A stretch of 55,781 bases of DNA from CAYLZW01 sp964388085 (GCA_964388085.1 CAYLZW010000008.1:1-55781), one strand, 5' to 3'; positions 17,327 to 26,575 are shown, counted from the first letter of the stretch. Notes: generated by a model from the sequence alone, not told the origin. A program made the numbers and translations.

Positions 17327-17986
17327 TCAGCGGACCGCGGTCTCCTTCGACGCCACGCTTCGATACACGACCAGCTCCGACGTCGGCGCGGCGACCGGCT
17401 CGAGCCACGAGCGCGCGAGCGGCGGGACCTGCACGCAGCAGACGTGAATCGAGCGCCTGGCGGCGACCGCCTCCAGCGCGTCGAGCACGCGCTCCAGGCG
17501 AGCGTCGCTGAACGGGCAGTAGAGGAAGAAGACGGTCCCGGACGAGAGGCTGCCCATGTCCTCGGCGACGTCCGCGTGGATTGTCGTCACTCGCTCGAGA
17601 CCGAGCCCTCTCGTCAGCTGGCGAGCGGTGGCGACGAGGCTGGCCTGCACCTCGACGCCGATGGCGACGGCGCCGGTGAGGAGGTGGACGAGCGTGGGCA
17701 CGCGGCCGGTCCCGGAACCGATGTCCACGAACACGTCATCGCTCGTGAGCGGGACCTCGTCGAGCATGCGCAAGAGCAGCGCGACGGGACAGGGCAGGTA
17801 GGGGACGCATCCCGCGGGCAGGTCCGGGCCGTCGTCGGGGAAGGGCTCTACGCCGAGCACGAGATCGAGCCAGCCGTCCCGCTCGTCGTCGGGCAGCGCG
17901 TCGAGCGCCATGCGTAGCGGGTGCGCGCGCTCCTCGGCGGGCGCTCGGCGCAGGACCTCGCGCATCTCGGCGGCGGGGATCGTCAC
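17327..17986 (-). CDS. class I SAM-dependent methyltransferase (DOT1-like core)
   Basis: 219 residues from a GTG at 17986. Motif I is VFVDIGSGTGRVPTL (about residues 78-92), the acidic loop is IGVEVQASLV, and DVAEDM plus FFLYCPF follow at motif IV. Order and spacing match Rossmann methyltransferases; the VDIGSGTGR...IGVE layout is like DOT1-type enzymes. The acceptor is unknown. The start was chosen at the GTG because TAGTAT lies exactly seven bases upstream and no Shine-Dalgarno is present; an internal ATG at 17965 is the alternative. It is divergent from the DUF1801 gene. Confidence 0.85.
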   Translation of the reverse strand: MTIPAAEMREVLRRAPAEERAHPLRMALDALPDDERDGWLDLVLGVEPFPDDGPDLPAGCVPYLPCPVALLLRMLDEVPLTSDDVFVDIGSGTGRVPTLVHLLTGAVAIGVEVQASLVATARQLTRGLGLERVTTIHADVAEDMGSLSSGTVFFLYCPFSDARLERVLDALEAVAARRSIHVCCVQVPPLARSWLEPVAAPTSELVVYRSVASKETAVR

Positions 17987-17993
17987 GGACTGG

Positions 17994-17999
17994 ATACTA
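17994..17999 (-). promoter_or_regulatory. -10-like TAGTAT, 7 nt before GTG start
   Basis: Read on the minus strand, TAGTAT ends seven bases before the methyltransferase GTG. This suggests a leaderless transcript and helps decide the start. Confidence 0.4.
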
Positions 18000-18066
18000 C
18001 CCGCGCGGCCCGGCAGAGTTTGAGCTGCTCGTCGCTCGACAGCCCGACTCGAACGAGAGGAACGCA

Positions 18067-18609
18067 ATGGCCAGCAAGACATCCCAGCGCTCCACGACAC
18101 CAGCGAAGAAGAAGGCTCCCGCCACCAAGAAGACGACAAAGAAGGCGCCCGCGAAGAAGAGCGCCAAGAAGTCGCCCGCAAAGAAGACGGCGAACAAGAC
18201 CTCGACCAAGCCGGTGCTCCTCTCGGGCGGCAACCCGCAGATCCCGAAGGGCGACGGCGACGCGCCCGTGCAGACCTATCTCGCCGCCATGCCCGGCTGG
18301 AAGAGCGACGCCGGACGGCGCCTCGACGAGCTCATCGTGCGCACGGTGCCGAAGGTGAAGAAGGCCGTGAAGTGGAACTCCCCGTTCTACGGCGTCGAGG
18401 GCCAGGGCTGGTTCGTGTCGTTTCATTGCTTCACGAAGTACATCAAGGTGACGTTCTTCGCGGGCACGAAGCTAAAGCCGCTGCCGCCCGTCGAGTCGAA
18501 GGACCCGAACACACGCTACGTGCACCTCTACGAGGACGAACCGGTCGACGAGAAGGCGCTGGCGAGCTGGATCCGGCAGGCCTCCAAGCTGCCCGGCTGG
18601 ATGACGTAG
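18067..18609 (+). CDS. DUF1801 (YdhG-like) protein with histone-H1-like Lys/Ala tail
   Basis: 180 residues. Residues 1-50 are almost only Lys, Ala, Thr, Ser and Pro in PAKK/TKK repeats, resembling histone H1 or bacterial H1-like tails that bind DNA without sequence preference. Residues about 60-180 are the DUF1801 fold: VPKVKKAVKWNSPFYGVEG and KVTFFAGTKLKPLPP are diagnostic. Family function is unsettled; some members are called iron-chaperone-like. A GAGAGG lies six bases before the ATG. The fusion suggests a nucleoid-associated role, which is inference. Confidence 0.88.
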   Translation: MASKTSQRSTTPAKKKAPATKKTTKKAPAKKSAKKSPAKKTANKTSTKPVLLSGGNPQIPKGDGDAPVQTYLAAMPGWKSDAGRRLDELIVRTVPKVKKAVKWNSPFYGVEGQGWFVSFHCFTKYIKVTFFAGTKLKPLPPVESKDPNTRYVHLYEDEPVDEKALASWIRQASKLPGWMT

Positions 18610-18613
18610 GTGT

Positions 18614-19684
18614 TCACTCCCGTCGACGGGGCCAGCCGATCCAGCCGAGGCGCCAGAAGAACAACAGCTGCGCCATCGAGATGACGCCCATGGCGATGAG
18701 CAGCGTCGGGTAGCCCCAGGGGTGGACGAGCTCCGGCATGTCCTGGAAATTCATGCCGTACACGCCGGCGAGGAACGTCAGCGGGATGAAGATGGTCGAC
18801 ATGATCGTGAGCACGCGCATGACGTCGTTGGTGCGGTTCGACAGCACCGAGAGGTAGACGTTCATCTGGTTCGTGACCACCTCGCGGAAGGACTCGACCA
18901 CCTCGGCGGCGTGCTCGGTGTGGTCGTAGACGTCGCGGAAGAACAGCCGCACCTTGGCCGACAAGAAGGGCACCTCGTCGCGCGCGATGCGGTTCATGAC
19001 GTCACGCTGCGGCCAGAGCACGTGCCGCAGGCGCGTCAGCGTGCGCTTCATCTCGGTCAGCTCCGCGAGCGAGTCGCGGGACGCCTCGGTCAGCACGCGC
19101 TCGTCGAGCTCCTCGATGTAGTCGCTGAGCCCCTCGAGCACGGGGTAGTAGGCGTCGATGATGGCGTCGACCAGCGCGTAGGCGAGGTAGTCCGAGGCGG
19201 CGGCGCGGATGACCGTGTGGCCGCTGCGCAGGCGCTCGCGCACGGGGTCGAAATTGTCGCCGTAATATTCCTGAAAGGTGACGATATAGCCGTCGCCGAC
19301 GAGCACGCTCACCTGCTCCTGCTCGAGCTCGGGCGTGTCGAGCAGCGCGAGGTAGCGCGTGATGATGAGGTGGTTGTGCTCATAGGCGTCCGACTTCGGG
19401 CGCTGCGGCGTGTTGACGATGTCCTCGAGCGCGAGCGGGTGGATGCGAAAGATCTCGCCGAGGCGCTTCAGCAGCGCCTCGTCACCGAGCCCCTGCACGT
19501 CGAGCCACAGCACCTTGCCGGGCGCCAGCAGCGCGGGCAGCTCCTCGACGTCGCTCAGGTCGTGCTCGTCGAGGCTCTCGCTGTCGTAGCGGATGACACG
19601 CAGCTTCGGTGACAGCGCGTCGTCGGGCAGGACGAGCGTACCGGGGCGGGCTCCTCGGGGCGGTCGGCGCTTCTTGAAGTGCAT
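18614..19684 (-). CDS. corA: CorA-family magnesium/cobalt transporter
   Basis: 356 residues from the ATG at 19684 (MHFKKRRPPRG). A large cytoplasmic alpha/beta domain and long helices are followed by two C-terminal membrane segments. The first ends in the ion-selectivity motif YGMNFQDMPEL (GMN near residue 315), and the second in a basic tail (RRRE). This matches CorA pentameric channels for Mg2+, Co2+ or Ni2+. A longer frame begins with TTG at 19720, but the ATG with GGAG upstream is better supported. It converges on the DUF1801 gene with four bases between stops. Confidence 0.93.
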   Translation of the reverse strand: MHFKKRRPPRGARPGTLVLPDDALSPKLRVIRYDSESLDEHDLSDVEELPALLAPGKVLWLDVQGLGDEALLKRLGEIFRIHPLALEDIVNTPQRPKSDAYEHNHLIITRYLALLDTPELEQEQVSVLVGDGYIVTFQEYYGDNFDPVRERLRSGHTVIRAAASDYLAYALVDAIIDAYYPVLEGLSDYIEELDERVLTEASRDSLAELTEMKRTLTRLRHVLWPQRDVMNRIARDEVPFLSAKVRLFFRDVYDHTEHAAEVVESFREVVTNQMNVYLSVLSNRTNDVMRVLTIMSTIFIPLTFLAGVYGMNFQDMPELVHPWGYPTLLIAMGVISMAQLLFFWRLGWIGWPRRRE

Positions 19685-19805
19685 GAGCACGGTCTTTCTC
19701 CGACGTCCGCGGGGTGTCAACGCTTCCGCTTGACGAGGGCCAGGCCCCCTGTCCTACTGCGTCCTCGTGGGCTCTGCCCGGGCCCACGAGCCGACGAGGT
19801 CACCC

Positions 19806-22355
19806 ATGCTGCGCCCGCTCCGCTTCTTGCCTCTGGCCGCCACCCTGCTGCTCGCCGCCTGCCACCCCTTCGCGTGCTTCACGCCGGCGGACCTGCCGAA
19901 GGACCAGCCGCTCGAGGTGACGTCGACGAGCGAGCGCTTCCCCGCCGCCGGCGTGGAGGTGCTCGTCGACGATTGGGGCATCCCGCACGTGTTCGGCGAG
20001 AGCGAGGCGGACCTCTCCTACGGCCTCGGCTACATGCACGGCCGCGATCGCACCTTCCAGCTCATGTTCCGCAAGTTCGCCGCGCTCGGCCGCCTCAGCG
20101 AGCTGCTCGACCGCGACATGCTCTACGCCGATCAGTTCCTGCGCCTGACGAGCTGGAACCTCGACGAGCAGCTCGCGCTCACGAGCGAGCGCTCGATGGC
20201 CATCCTCGAGGGCTACGCGGCCGGCGTGAACGACGGCGCCGCCGCGGTGGGGCGATCGGCCGAGATGGTGCTGCTCGGCGTCGACTTCGAGCCCTTCACG
20301 GCGCGTGACGTGCTCGCCTGCATCCGCCTCTTGCAGGACAACCAGGCCACCGGCCGAGACGAGGAGCTCGCGCGCGCGCGCTTTTTGAATCGCCTGCCAA
20401 AGGGCGATCCGCGCCTCGCCGAGGTGCTCAGCCTGCCGGACCACCGCGGCGCGCCCGTGGTGCCGAGCGACGAGCACTCCGGCGCGCGCGGCTTCGTGGC
20501 CGAGCGCCAGCCCGCCGGCGAGCGCCTCGTGACGTCGCCCGGCGCGTCGGCCGGCCCCGACACGACGCCGCTGCGCAAGCACCCGCTGCGCGCGGCGGCC
20601 GAGCGGCCCGAGCTCAGCGACTTCGAGCGACAGCTCTTGCTCGGGCTCCTCTCCGAGCGGGAGGGCGGCGCGTCGAACTCGTGGGTCGTGCACGGCGACA
20701 AGACCGCGAGCGGGCACCCGGTGCTGACCAACGATCCGCACCTCGCGCACGAGGGCCCGTCCTTGTTCTACCTCGCGCACATGAAGGGCCCCGACTTCGA
20801 CATCGCGGGCGTCACCTTCCCGGGCATCCCCGCCGTCATCATCGGCTGGGGCGACGACGTCGCCTGGGGCATCACCAACGCGAGCGCCGATTGTCAGGAC
20901 ATGGTGCGCATCAACCCCGTGCAAGAGCGCGACGACCTCTATTGGCTCGACGGCGCGCCCATGAGCTACGGCACCTTCGAGCAGGAATACAAGATGCGCC
21001 GCGGCGACGACGCGCCCGTGTATCGTGAGGTGTGGAAGACCACCGTGTTCGGGCCCATGATGCCGCCGGGCCGCCTGTACCAGGTCGACGAGGGCGATCG
21101 CTTCGCGGTCATGGACTGCACGCTCAACAACCCCGCGCAGAAGGCCGATCTCATCACCTCGCTGTGGGACATCGCGCTCGCCGACGACGTGGAGGACGCC
21201 GACAAGGCCGCCTGGGACCTCGCCGCCCCCTTCATGAACCTCGTCATGGCGTTCACGAACGGCGACATCGTCTACCGCCTGTCGGGCAAGCTGCCCGTGC
21301 GTCTCAGCGACGAGCCGCTCGACCGGCCGCGCGACGGCAGCTCTCGCAGCGCCGGCTGGGGCGAGCCCTTGCCGCGCGAGTTCAAGCCGCAATTGCACAA
21401 CCCGGCCAAGGGCTATTTCAACGCCACCAACCAGCGCCTCACCGACGAGGACGGGCCGGGTTGGCCCTATTATGGCCGCGAAGGCTCGGACGCCTATCGC
21501 TCGCTGCGCGTCAGTGAGCGCGTCGAGGCGCTGCTCGCCGACAAGAAGCCGAGCGCCGAGGAGCTGCTCGCCATTCAGCAGGACATCGAGCCCGTGGAGG
21601 CGCGCATCCTGCTGCCCGCGCTCGTGCCGCACTGCCCCGACGAGGTGGACGGCTTCTCGAGCGAGATGTCCGCCGGCCTCTGTACCGCGCTGAAGGAGTT
21701 CGACGGCAAGTTCACGGTGGAGTCGAAGGGCGCGCTCGCCTTCGAGTGGCTCTGGCCCGAGGTGAAGCGGCAGGTGGCCATCCGCCTCGTCGGCGAGGAG
21801 GTCGCCGGCAGCGTGACGGGGCTCGCGAGCTTCCAGCAGGCGGTGGAGCGCGCCTTTGTCGCCGCCCTCGCCGGCGAGGAGCCGGTGCTGCTCGATGACC
21901 CGAGGCAGAGCGGCTACGAGGGGCCAAAGCCCTTCGTGCGGGCCGCTGCCAAGGTGGTGCTCGCGCAGCTCAAGAGCACCATCGGCGAGAACCCGAATGA
22001 TTGGACCTGGGGACGGGTACACACGCTCAGCGTGCGCGGCCGGCTCGCCGAGGCGCCCGGGGTCGGCTTCTTGTTCGCGACCTCGCCGCGCCCCCAGTCG
22101 GGCTGCCGCGCCTGCCTGCGCTCGGAGCGTGGCACGCCGGTGACGGCCGGCTCCGGAACGCGCATCAGCGCCGAGATGTCCACGCCGCCGAAGGTGCGCA
22201 TGGTCATCGACGGCGGACAGAGCGGCCACTACGGCCACCGTCACCTCGAGGACCAGCTGCCGCGCTGGGAGACGGGGGATCTCCTCGACATCCCGCTCGA
22301 GCGCGCCGCCATCGAGCAAAAGCGCGAAGGCTGGCTCAAGGTGAAGCCTCGCTGA
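19806..22355 (+). CDS. penicillin acylase family (Ntn-hydrolase) lipoprotein, second paralogue
   Basis: 849 residues with a lipoprotein signal, MLRPLRFLPLAATLLLAAC. WGIPHVFGESEADLSYGLGYMHGRDR is the alpha-chain opening; the nucleophile Ser is about residue 290 in ASNSWVVHGDKTASG, followed by NDPHLAHEGPSLFYLAHM. Large parts align by eye with the acylase at 8439-11006 (QQDIEPVEAR versus QQDIVSVEAR; ESKGALAFEWL versus DSKGALPFTVL), so the two are paralogues with probably different substrates. GAGG eight bases before the ATG sets the start; the GTG at 19767 is disfavoured. It is an amide hydrolase of unknown substrate, exported and lipid-anchored. Confidence 0.92.
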   Translation: MLRPLRFLPLAATLLLAACHPFACFTPADLPKDQPLEVTSTSERFPAAGVEVLVDDWGIPHVFGESEADLSYGLGYMHGRDRTFQLMFRKFAALGRLSELLDRDMLYADQFLRLTSWNLDEQLALTSERSMAILEGYAAGVNDGAAAVGRSAEMVLLGVDFEPFTARDVLACIRLLQDNQATGRDEELARARFLNRLPKGDPRLAEVLSLPDHRGAPVVPSDEHSGARGFVAERQPAGERLVTSPGASAGPDTTPLRKHPLRAAAERPELSDFERQLLLGLLSEREGGASNSWVVHGDKTASGHPVLTNDPHLAHEGPSLFYLAHMKGPDFDIAGVTFPGIPAVIIGWGDDVAWGITNASADCQDMVRINPVQERDDLYWLDGAPMSYGTFEQEYKMRRGDDAPVYREVWKTTVFGPMMPPGRLYQVDEGDRFAVMDCTLNNPAQKADLITSLWDIALADDVEDADKAAWDLAAPFMNLVMAFTNGDIVYRLSGKLPVRLSDEPLDRPRDGSSRSAGWGEPLPREFKPQLHNPAKGYFNATNQRLTDEDGPGWPYYGREGSDAYRSLRVSERVEALLADKKPSAEELLAIQQDIEPVEARILLPALVPHCPDEVDGFSSEMSAGLCTALKEFDGKFTVESKGALAFEWLWPEVKRQVAIRLVGEEVAGSVTGLASFQQAVERAFVAALAGEEPVLLDDPRQSGYEGPKPFVRAAAKVVLAQLKSTIGENPNDWTWGRVHTLSVRGRLAEAPGVGFLFATSPRPQSGCRACLRSERGTPVTAGSGTRISAEMSTPPKVRMVIDGGQSGHYGHRHLEDQLPRWETGDLLDIPLERAAIEQKREGWLKVKPR

Positions 22356-22443
22356 CCTCAACACGTCTGATTCCTCGGAGGCGACGCCCTTCAAGGGCTC
22401 CGGCCGCCTCGCGCGCGGGGCGGCCCTCTGCTATCGCCGCGTC

Positions 22444-23043
22444 ATGACTGAGACCGCCGTTTCCCCCGACGTCCGAAGGCCGGTGAAGATCGGCCTCGTC
22501 ACCGTGTCGGACCGCGCCGCAAAGGGCGTGTACGAGGACAAGGGCGGCCCGGCGATGCTGGCCTGCCTCGAAGAATTCCTCAGCACGCGCTTCGAGGCCG
22601 TGCGCGTCGTCATCCCCGACGAGCAGGCCGTCATCGAGGCCGAGCTCATGCGGCTCGTCGACGAGGAGCGCTGCTGCCTCGTGGTGACGACCGGCGGCAC
22701 CGGCCCCGCGCGCCGGGACGTCACCGTCGAGGCCACGCTCAACGTCTGCCACAAGCCCATGCCGGGCTTCGGCGAGCTCATGCGCAAGGTCTCGCTCGAG
22801 AAGGTGCCCACCGCCATTCTGTCGCGCCAGGAGGCGGGCGTCCGCTTCGCCGACGACGGCGGCGGCGCGCTGATCGTGAACCTGCCCGGCAGCCCCAAGG
22901 CCATTCGCGAGTGCCTGATCGCGGTGTTCCCCGCCGTCCCCTACTGCATCGACCTCATCGAGGGCCCGTACCTCGAGACGCACGACGACGTCGTCAAAGC
23001 GTTCCGCCCGAAGCACGCTGCCCCCCCGTCCCAGAAGCCGTGA
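22444..23043 (+). CDS. mog: molybdopterin adenylyltransferase (MogA/MoaB family)
   Basis: 199 residues. It adenylylates molybdopterin before molybdenum insertion. VKIGLVTVSDRAAKGVYEDKGG at the N-terminus and LVVTTGGTGPARRDVTVEAT (about 80-99) are the MoCF-domain substrate-binding motifs; LPGSPKAIRECL is the conserved third block. Length matches MogA. No other molybdopterin gene is in the window. The downstream TPR gene starts eight bases after the stop, so it may lead an operon. A seven-C run at 23021-23027 lies in the last codons and stays in frame. Confidence 0.93.
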   Translation: MTETAVSPDVRRPVKIGLVTVSDRAAKGVYEDKGGPAMLACLEEFLSTRFEAVRVVIPDEQAVIEAELMRLVDEERCCLVVTTGGTGPARRDVTVEATLNVCHKPMPGFGELMRKVSLEKVPTAILSRQEAGVRFADDGGGALIVNLPGSPKAIRECLIAVFPAVPYCIDLIEGPYLETHDDVVKAFRPKHAAPPSQKP

Positions 23044-23050
23044 GGTGCCC

Positions 23051-24109
23051 ATGAACGCCGCTATCGCGCTCTCGATCGCTCTCAGCGTCCTGCCCGCGCA
23101 GTCCTCGCGCGAGCTCGTGAAGATGGGCGAGCACTACGCGAACCAGGGCGCCGGCAAGAAGGCCGTGCCGCTGCTCGAGAAGGCGCTCAAGGCCGGCGAC
23201 CTGAAGCCGGCGGAGACGGCCGACGCCGAGGCCGCGCTCGGGCTCTCCTACCTGCAGCTGAAGAAGCCGAAGGACGCCGTCGTGCACCTCGAGAAGTCGG
23301 TGACGCTCGACGGCAGCGACGAGAAGGCCTGGCTGCTGCTCGGTATGGCGCACGACGGTGCCGGCGGCGCCGCCGAGGCGCTCGACGCCTTTCGTCGCGG
23401 CACGAAGAAGCTGCCGAAGAGCTACCGGCTGCACCACGAGCTCGGCATGTCGCTGCTCGAGGCCGGTCAGCCCGAGGACGCGGTGCGCGCGCTGACGCAG
23501 GCGGTGAAGATCCAGCCCGAGCACGCCGAGCTCTTGACGGACCAGGCCTACGCGCTGCTCATCGTCGGCAAGTACCAGGAGGCGAAGAACGCGGCCACGC
23601 GCGCGACGACGCTGAGCCCGCGCTCGGCCGACGCCTTCTACAACCTCGGCGACGCGGAGGCCGCGCTCGGCGACGTCAAGAAGGCGCGCCACGCGTACGA
23701 GACCGCGCTCGAGCACGACCCCATGCACGTGCCGGCGCTGTACCACCTCGGGCTCCTCGAGCTCTCGAGCGGTGACGGCAAGGCGGCCGCCAAGCACTTC
23801 ACGCAGGCGCTCAAGATCGATCCCGAGCACGCGCGCGCCCGCGCCAAGCTCGGCGTCGCGCTCGCCGGCCTCGGACAAGACGACAAGGCCAAGCGCCTGC
23901 TCGAGAAGGCCGTGCACGCGGACCCGAAGTTCGCGCAAGGGCACGCGCTGCTCGGCGACATCGCGGCCAAGAGAGGTGACTACCGCGAGGCCGTCGCTCG
24001 CTATCGCAAGGTCAAAGAGCTGATGCCGAAGAACCAGGCCGTGAGCGCGCGCCTCGACGAGCTCCAGCAGCTCGAAAAGGACGCGCGCGCGAAGGCCAAG
24101 GGGAAGTGA
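23051..24109 (+). CDS. exported TPR-repeat protein
   Basis: 352 residues. A short hydrophobic N-terminus (MNAAIALSIALSVLPAQS) looks like a signal peptide. The rest is about eight or nine tetratricopeptide repeats with the usual 34-residue period, for example AEAALGLSYLQLKKPKDAVVH, ALYHLGLLEL and ALLGDIAAKRGDYREAVARY. TPR arrays mediate protein contacts; the partner is unknown. GAGG overlapping the mog stop supports the ATG at 23051 over a GTG at 23045. The next gene starts five bases after its stop. Together with the beta-domain protein that follows, it may form an envelope complex, which is inference. Confidence 0.88.
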   Translation: MNAAIALSIALSVLPAQSSRELVKMGEHYANQGAGKKAVPLLEKALKAGDLKPAETADAEAALGLSYLQLKKPKDAVVHLEKSVTLDGSDEKAWLLLGMAHDGAGGAAEALDAFRRGTKKLPKSYRLHHELGMSLLEAGQPEDAVRALTQAVKIQPEHAELLTDQAYALLIVGKYQEAKNAATRATTLSPRSADAFYNLGDAEAALGDVKKARHAYETALEHDPMHVPALYHLGLLELSSGDGKAAAKHFTQALKIDPEHARARAKLGVALAGLGQDDKAKRLLEKAVHADPKFAQGHALLGDIAAKRGDYREAVARYRKVKELMPKNQAVSARLDELQQLEKDARAKAKGK

Positions 24110-24113
24110 CGTG

Positions 24114-25811
24114 ATGCCCGTGCTGCCGCGCTCGACTCGTCCGTTCACGCTCTTGCTCGTCGGCGCGCTCGCGCTGCTCGGCGCCACGCCCGCCGCGGCC
24201 GAGGAGACGCGCTCGGTCTCCATCGCCGTCGACAAGGACGGCCTCAAGTGGGACGGCCCCTGCTCGGCCAGCTTCTTTCGCGCGGGAGAGACCGGCGCCG
24301 AGGGCGTGGTGCTCGAGCACCCGGACACGGCCGAGCCCGCCGAGCTCGCGCCCGGCCGCTACGACGTGGTGGTGTCGTGTCCGAGCAGCGAGGGCGCGCT
24401 CGCGACCACGCTCAGCGTCGACGCGCGGCGCGGCAACGTCTCGCCGCGGGTGCGGCTCCGGCCCGCGTTCCTGCTCGTGCAGGTGCTGCGCGACGGCAAG
24501 GAGGTGGCGGCCGAGATCGTCGTCGCGGACAAGAGCGGCCACGAGGTGCAGCGCGGGCGCGACAAGGTCGTCCTGCCGGTGCCGGCGGGCAAGCTGTCGG
24601 TGCTCGCACGCCTCGACAAGAAGGTCTCTGGGCGGCCCATCCTCGGCGCGCTTACGGTCACCACGCGCGAGGGCAAGAAGCTCGTGGAGGAGGTCGACAC
24701 CAGCGACGGCACGCTCGTGCTCGCGTTGACCAACAACGGCAAGCCGGCCGAGGGCGTCGGCGCGCTGCGACTGCCGAAGAGCGGCGAGCGCCTCGTGGAG
24801 GTGCAGGCCGATCAGGACGCGCCCGTCCCGCCCGGCACCTATGACCTCGTGACGCAGCTCTCGACGAGCCATGACTTCAGCGAGGTCGTGAAGCGCAACG
24901 TCACCATTCGGCCGGGCAAGGTCGTCAAGGTGCGCGTGGCGCACAAGACCGGCGAGGTCACGCCGCTGGTCACGCTCGAGGGCCGACCGCTCGCCGACGA
25001 CGAGGACGTGGAGGTTGAGCTCTTCCTCGGCGCGGCGCCGAAGCCCTTCAACACGCTGCAGAAGGGCGAGGTCGCCACGCTCGCGCCCGGCAAGTACCGC
25101 CTGAAGGCGCGCCTGCTCGGCAAGAAGCTCGACGACGGCAGCGCCTACGAGGGCGAGGCCGACGCGCGCGTCAGCGCCCGCAGGAACGCCAAGGTGCAGA
25201 TCGACCTCGCCGCCGCCGAGCTCGACGTCGTCACCAAGATCGGCGGCCAGGCGAAGAAGCTCGAGGTGGCCGTGTTCCGGCCGAGCGGGGAGGCGGCGCT
25301 CTCCACCAAGAGCACCGACGACGAGGGCCAGGTGCGCTTCTCGCTCGCCCCAGGCCGCTATCGCGTCACGGCGACGCTGAACGCGCCGCAGGGCCTCGTC
25401 GTCACCGAGGCGAGCGTGTTCCTCAAGTACGGCCGGCCCACGCGCAAGGTGCTCGACCTCGACATCGGCAGCGCGCTCGTGCAGGTGTTCGAGCGCGGCG
25501 TCGCGGTGCCCGCCGAGGTGCTGTTCTTCCAGGAGGGCGCCTCGGCGCCGCTGTTGAGCGTCGCCGCCGGGCAGCAGGCCTATCTGCCGCCGGGCTCGTA
25601 CGCGCTCGCCGTCAGGCGAGGCGGCGCCACGCGTTCGTTCGCGCCCATTCGCGTCGCCGCCGGGCGCACCGCCGAGCGTCAGGTCGAATTGCTCGCCAAG
25701 GTGCAGGCCGACACCGGCGAGCCTCCGCCGGCGAAGGCCTCCGCGACGCCGCCCCCGACGACGACGCCCCCGAAGCTGCCGGAGGAGATGCCGGCCGGAG
25801 AAGAGCCGTGA
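24114..25811 (+). CDS. periplasmic protein with repeated PEGA/CnaB-like beta domains
   Basis: 565 residues with a cleavable signal peptide (LLLVGALALLGATPAAAEE). The mature part contains about five or six beta modules, each marked by a turn of the form (L/V)(A/P)PGxYxL: LAPGRYDVVV (near 82), VPPGTYDLVT, LAPGKYRLKA, LAPGRYRVTA, LPPGSYALAV. This pattern recalls PEGA or CnaB-type immunoglobulin-like repeats. The C-terminus is Pro/Thr-rich and disordered. No catalytic motif is visible. It sits five bases after the TPR gene and overlaps the SDR gene by GTGA, so the three are probably cotranscribed. GGGAAG eight bases before the ATG sets the start. Confidence 0.82.
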   Translation: MPVLPRSTRPFTLLLVGALALLGATPAAAEETRSVSIAVDKDGLKWDGPCSASFFRAGETGAEGVVLEHPDTAEPAELAPGRYDVVVSCPSSEGALATTLSVDARRGNVSPRVRLRPAFLLVQVLRDGKEVAAEIVVADKSGHEVQRGRDKVVLPVPAGKLSVLARLDKKVSGRPILGALTVTTREGKKLVEEVDTSDGTLVLALTNNGKPAEGVGALRLPKSGERLVEVQADQDAPVPPGTYDLVTQLSTSHDFSEVVKRNVTIRPGKVVKVRVAHKTGEVTPLVTLEGRPLADDEDVEVELFLGAAPKPFNTLQKGEVATLAPGKYRLKARLLGKKLDDGSAYEGEADARVSARRNAKVQIDLAAAELDVVTKIGGQAKKLEVAVFRPSGEAALSTKSTDDEGQVRFSLAPGRYRVTATLNAPQGLVVTEASVFLKYGRPTRKVLDLDIGSALVQVFERGVAVPAEVLFFQEGASAPLLSVAAGQQAYLPPGSYALAVRRGGATRSFAPIRVAAGRTAERQVELLAKVQADTGEPPPAKASATPPPTTTPPKLPEEMPAGEEP

Positions 25812-26575
25812 GCGAGCCTCATCGCGTATTCATTACCGGCGCCAGCACCGGCCTCGGCCGCGGGCTCGCGCTCCATTACGCACGCCAAGGCGCCGTGCTC
25901 GGCCTGGTCGCTCGACGACGAGAGCTGCTCGAGGAGCTGCAGGGGCTCTGCGAGCAGCAGGGCGCCGAGGTGCATGTCTACGCGCAGGACGTCGCGGACA
26001 CCGCCGGGATGGGCGGCGTCATCCAGTCCTTCCTCGCGAGTGCGGGCGGCGCTGACCTCGTCATCGCCAACGCCGGCGTCGGCATCAAGAGCGGGCTGCT
26101 CGAGGGCAACGCCAGTGAGGTCGCCTGGCTCATGGGTGTCAATGTCATTGGCGTGACGAATACGATCGTGCCGTTCGTGCCCGCGCTCTTGCAGCAGGGC
26201 TCGGGCACGCTCGTCGCCATCGGCTCGGTGGCGGGTCATCGCGCCCTCCCCGGGCGCGCGGCCTATTCGGCGTCGAAGGCGTGCGTGAAGATGTTCATGG
26301 ACGGCTTGCGCATGGACCTCACAGGCAGCGGCGTGCACGCCATGACGCTGATGCCGGGCTTCGTCGAGACGCCGCTGACGGCGAACAACCCGCAGATGTT
26401 CTTTGTGCTCGACGTCGACACCGCCGTGCAGCAGATGACGCGGGCCATCGCGCAGGAGCGCGGCACGTTCACGTTCCCCTGGCAGATGCGGCTGCTCAGC
26501 GGCGTCATGAAGGTGGCGCCCGAGGCGATGATGCGGAAGGCGGCGCCGAAGCCGCGGACGAAGTCGAGCACCTGA
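25808..26575 (+). CDS. short-chain dehydrogenase/reductase
   Basis: This 255-residue classical SDR has the cofactor motif TGASTGLG (10-17), NAGVG (about 90), catalytic Ser in IGSVAGHRALPG and YxxxK as YSASKA (Tyr about 155, Lys 159). LMPGFVETPLT follows. Arg-Arg after the second strand (VARRREL) suggests NADP(H) preference. The C-terminus is basic (KAAPKPRTKSST). The GTG start overlaps the previous stop (GTGA), implying translational coupling with an envelope protein gene, an unusual partner. Substrate unknown. Confidence 0.92.
   Translation: MSEPHRVFITGASTGLGRGLALHYARQGAVLGLVARRRELLEELQGLCEQQGAEVHVYAQDVADTAGMGGVIQSFLASAGGADLVIANAGVGIKSGLLEGNASEVAWLMGVNVIGVTNTIVPFVPALLQQGSGTLVAIGSVAGHRALPGRAAYSASKACVKMFMDGLRMDLTGSGVHAMTLMPGFVETPLTANNPQMFFVLDVDTAVQQMTRAIAQERGTFTFPWQMRLLSGVMKVAPEAMMRKAAPKPRTKSST

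Noticed and set aside
19767..19805. GTG start for the second acylase
   Set aside because: It would put 13 polar residues before the lipoprotein signal; the ATG at 19806 has its own GAGG.
19800..22394. 864-codon minus-strand open frame
   Set aside because: Antisense to the second acylase gene; Arg/Ala/Val-rich composition typical of shadows.
23021..23027. C7 run in mog as another frameshift site
   Set aside because: It is in frame and only a few codons before the stop; nothing is gained by a shift.
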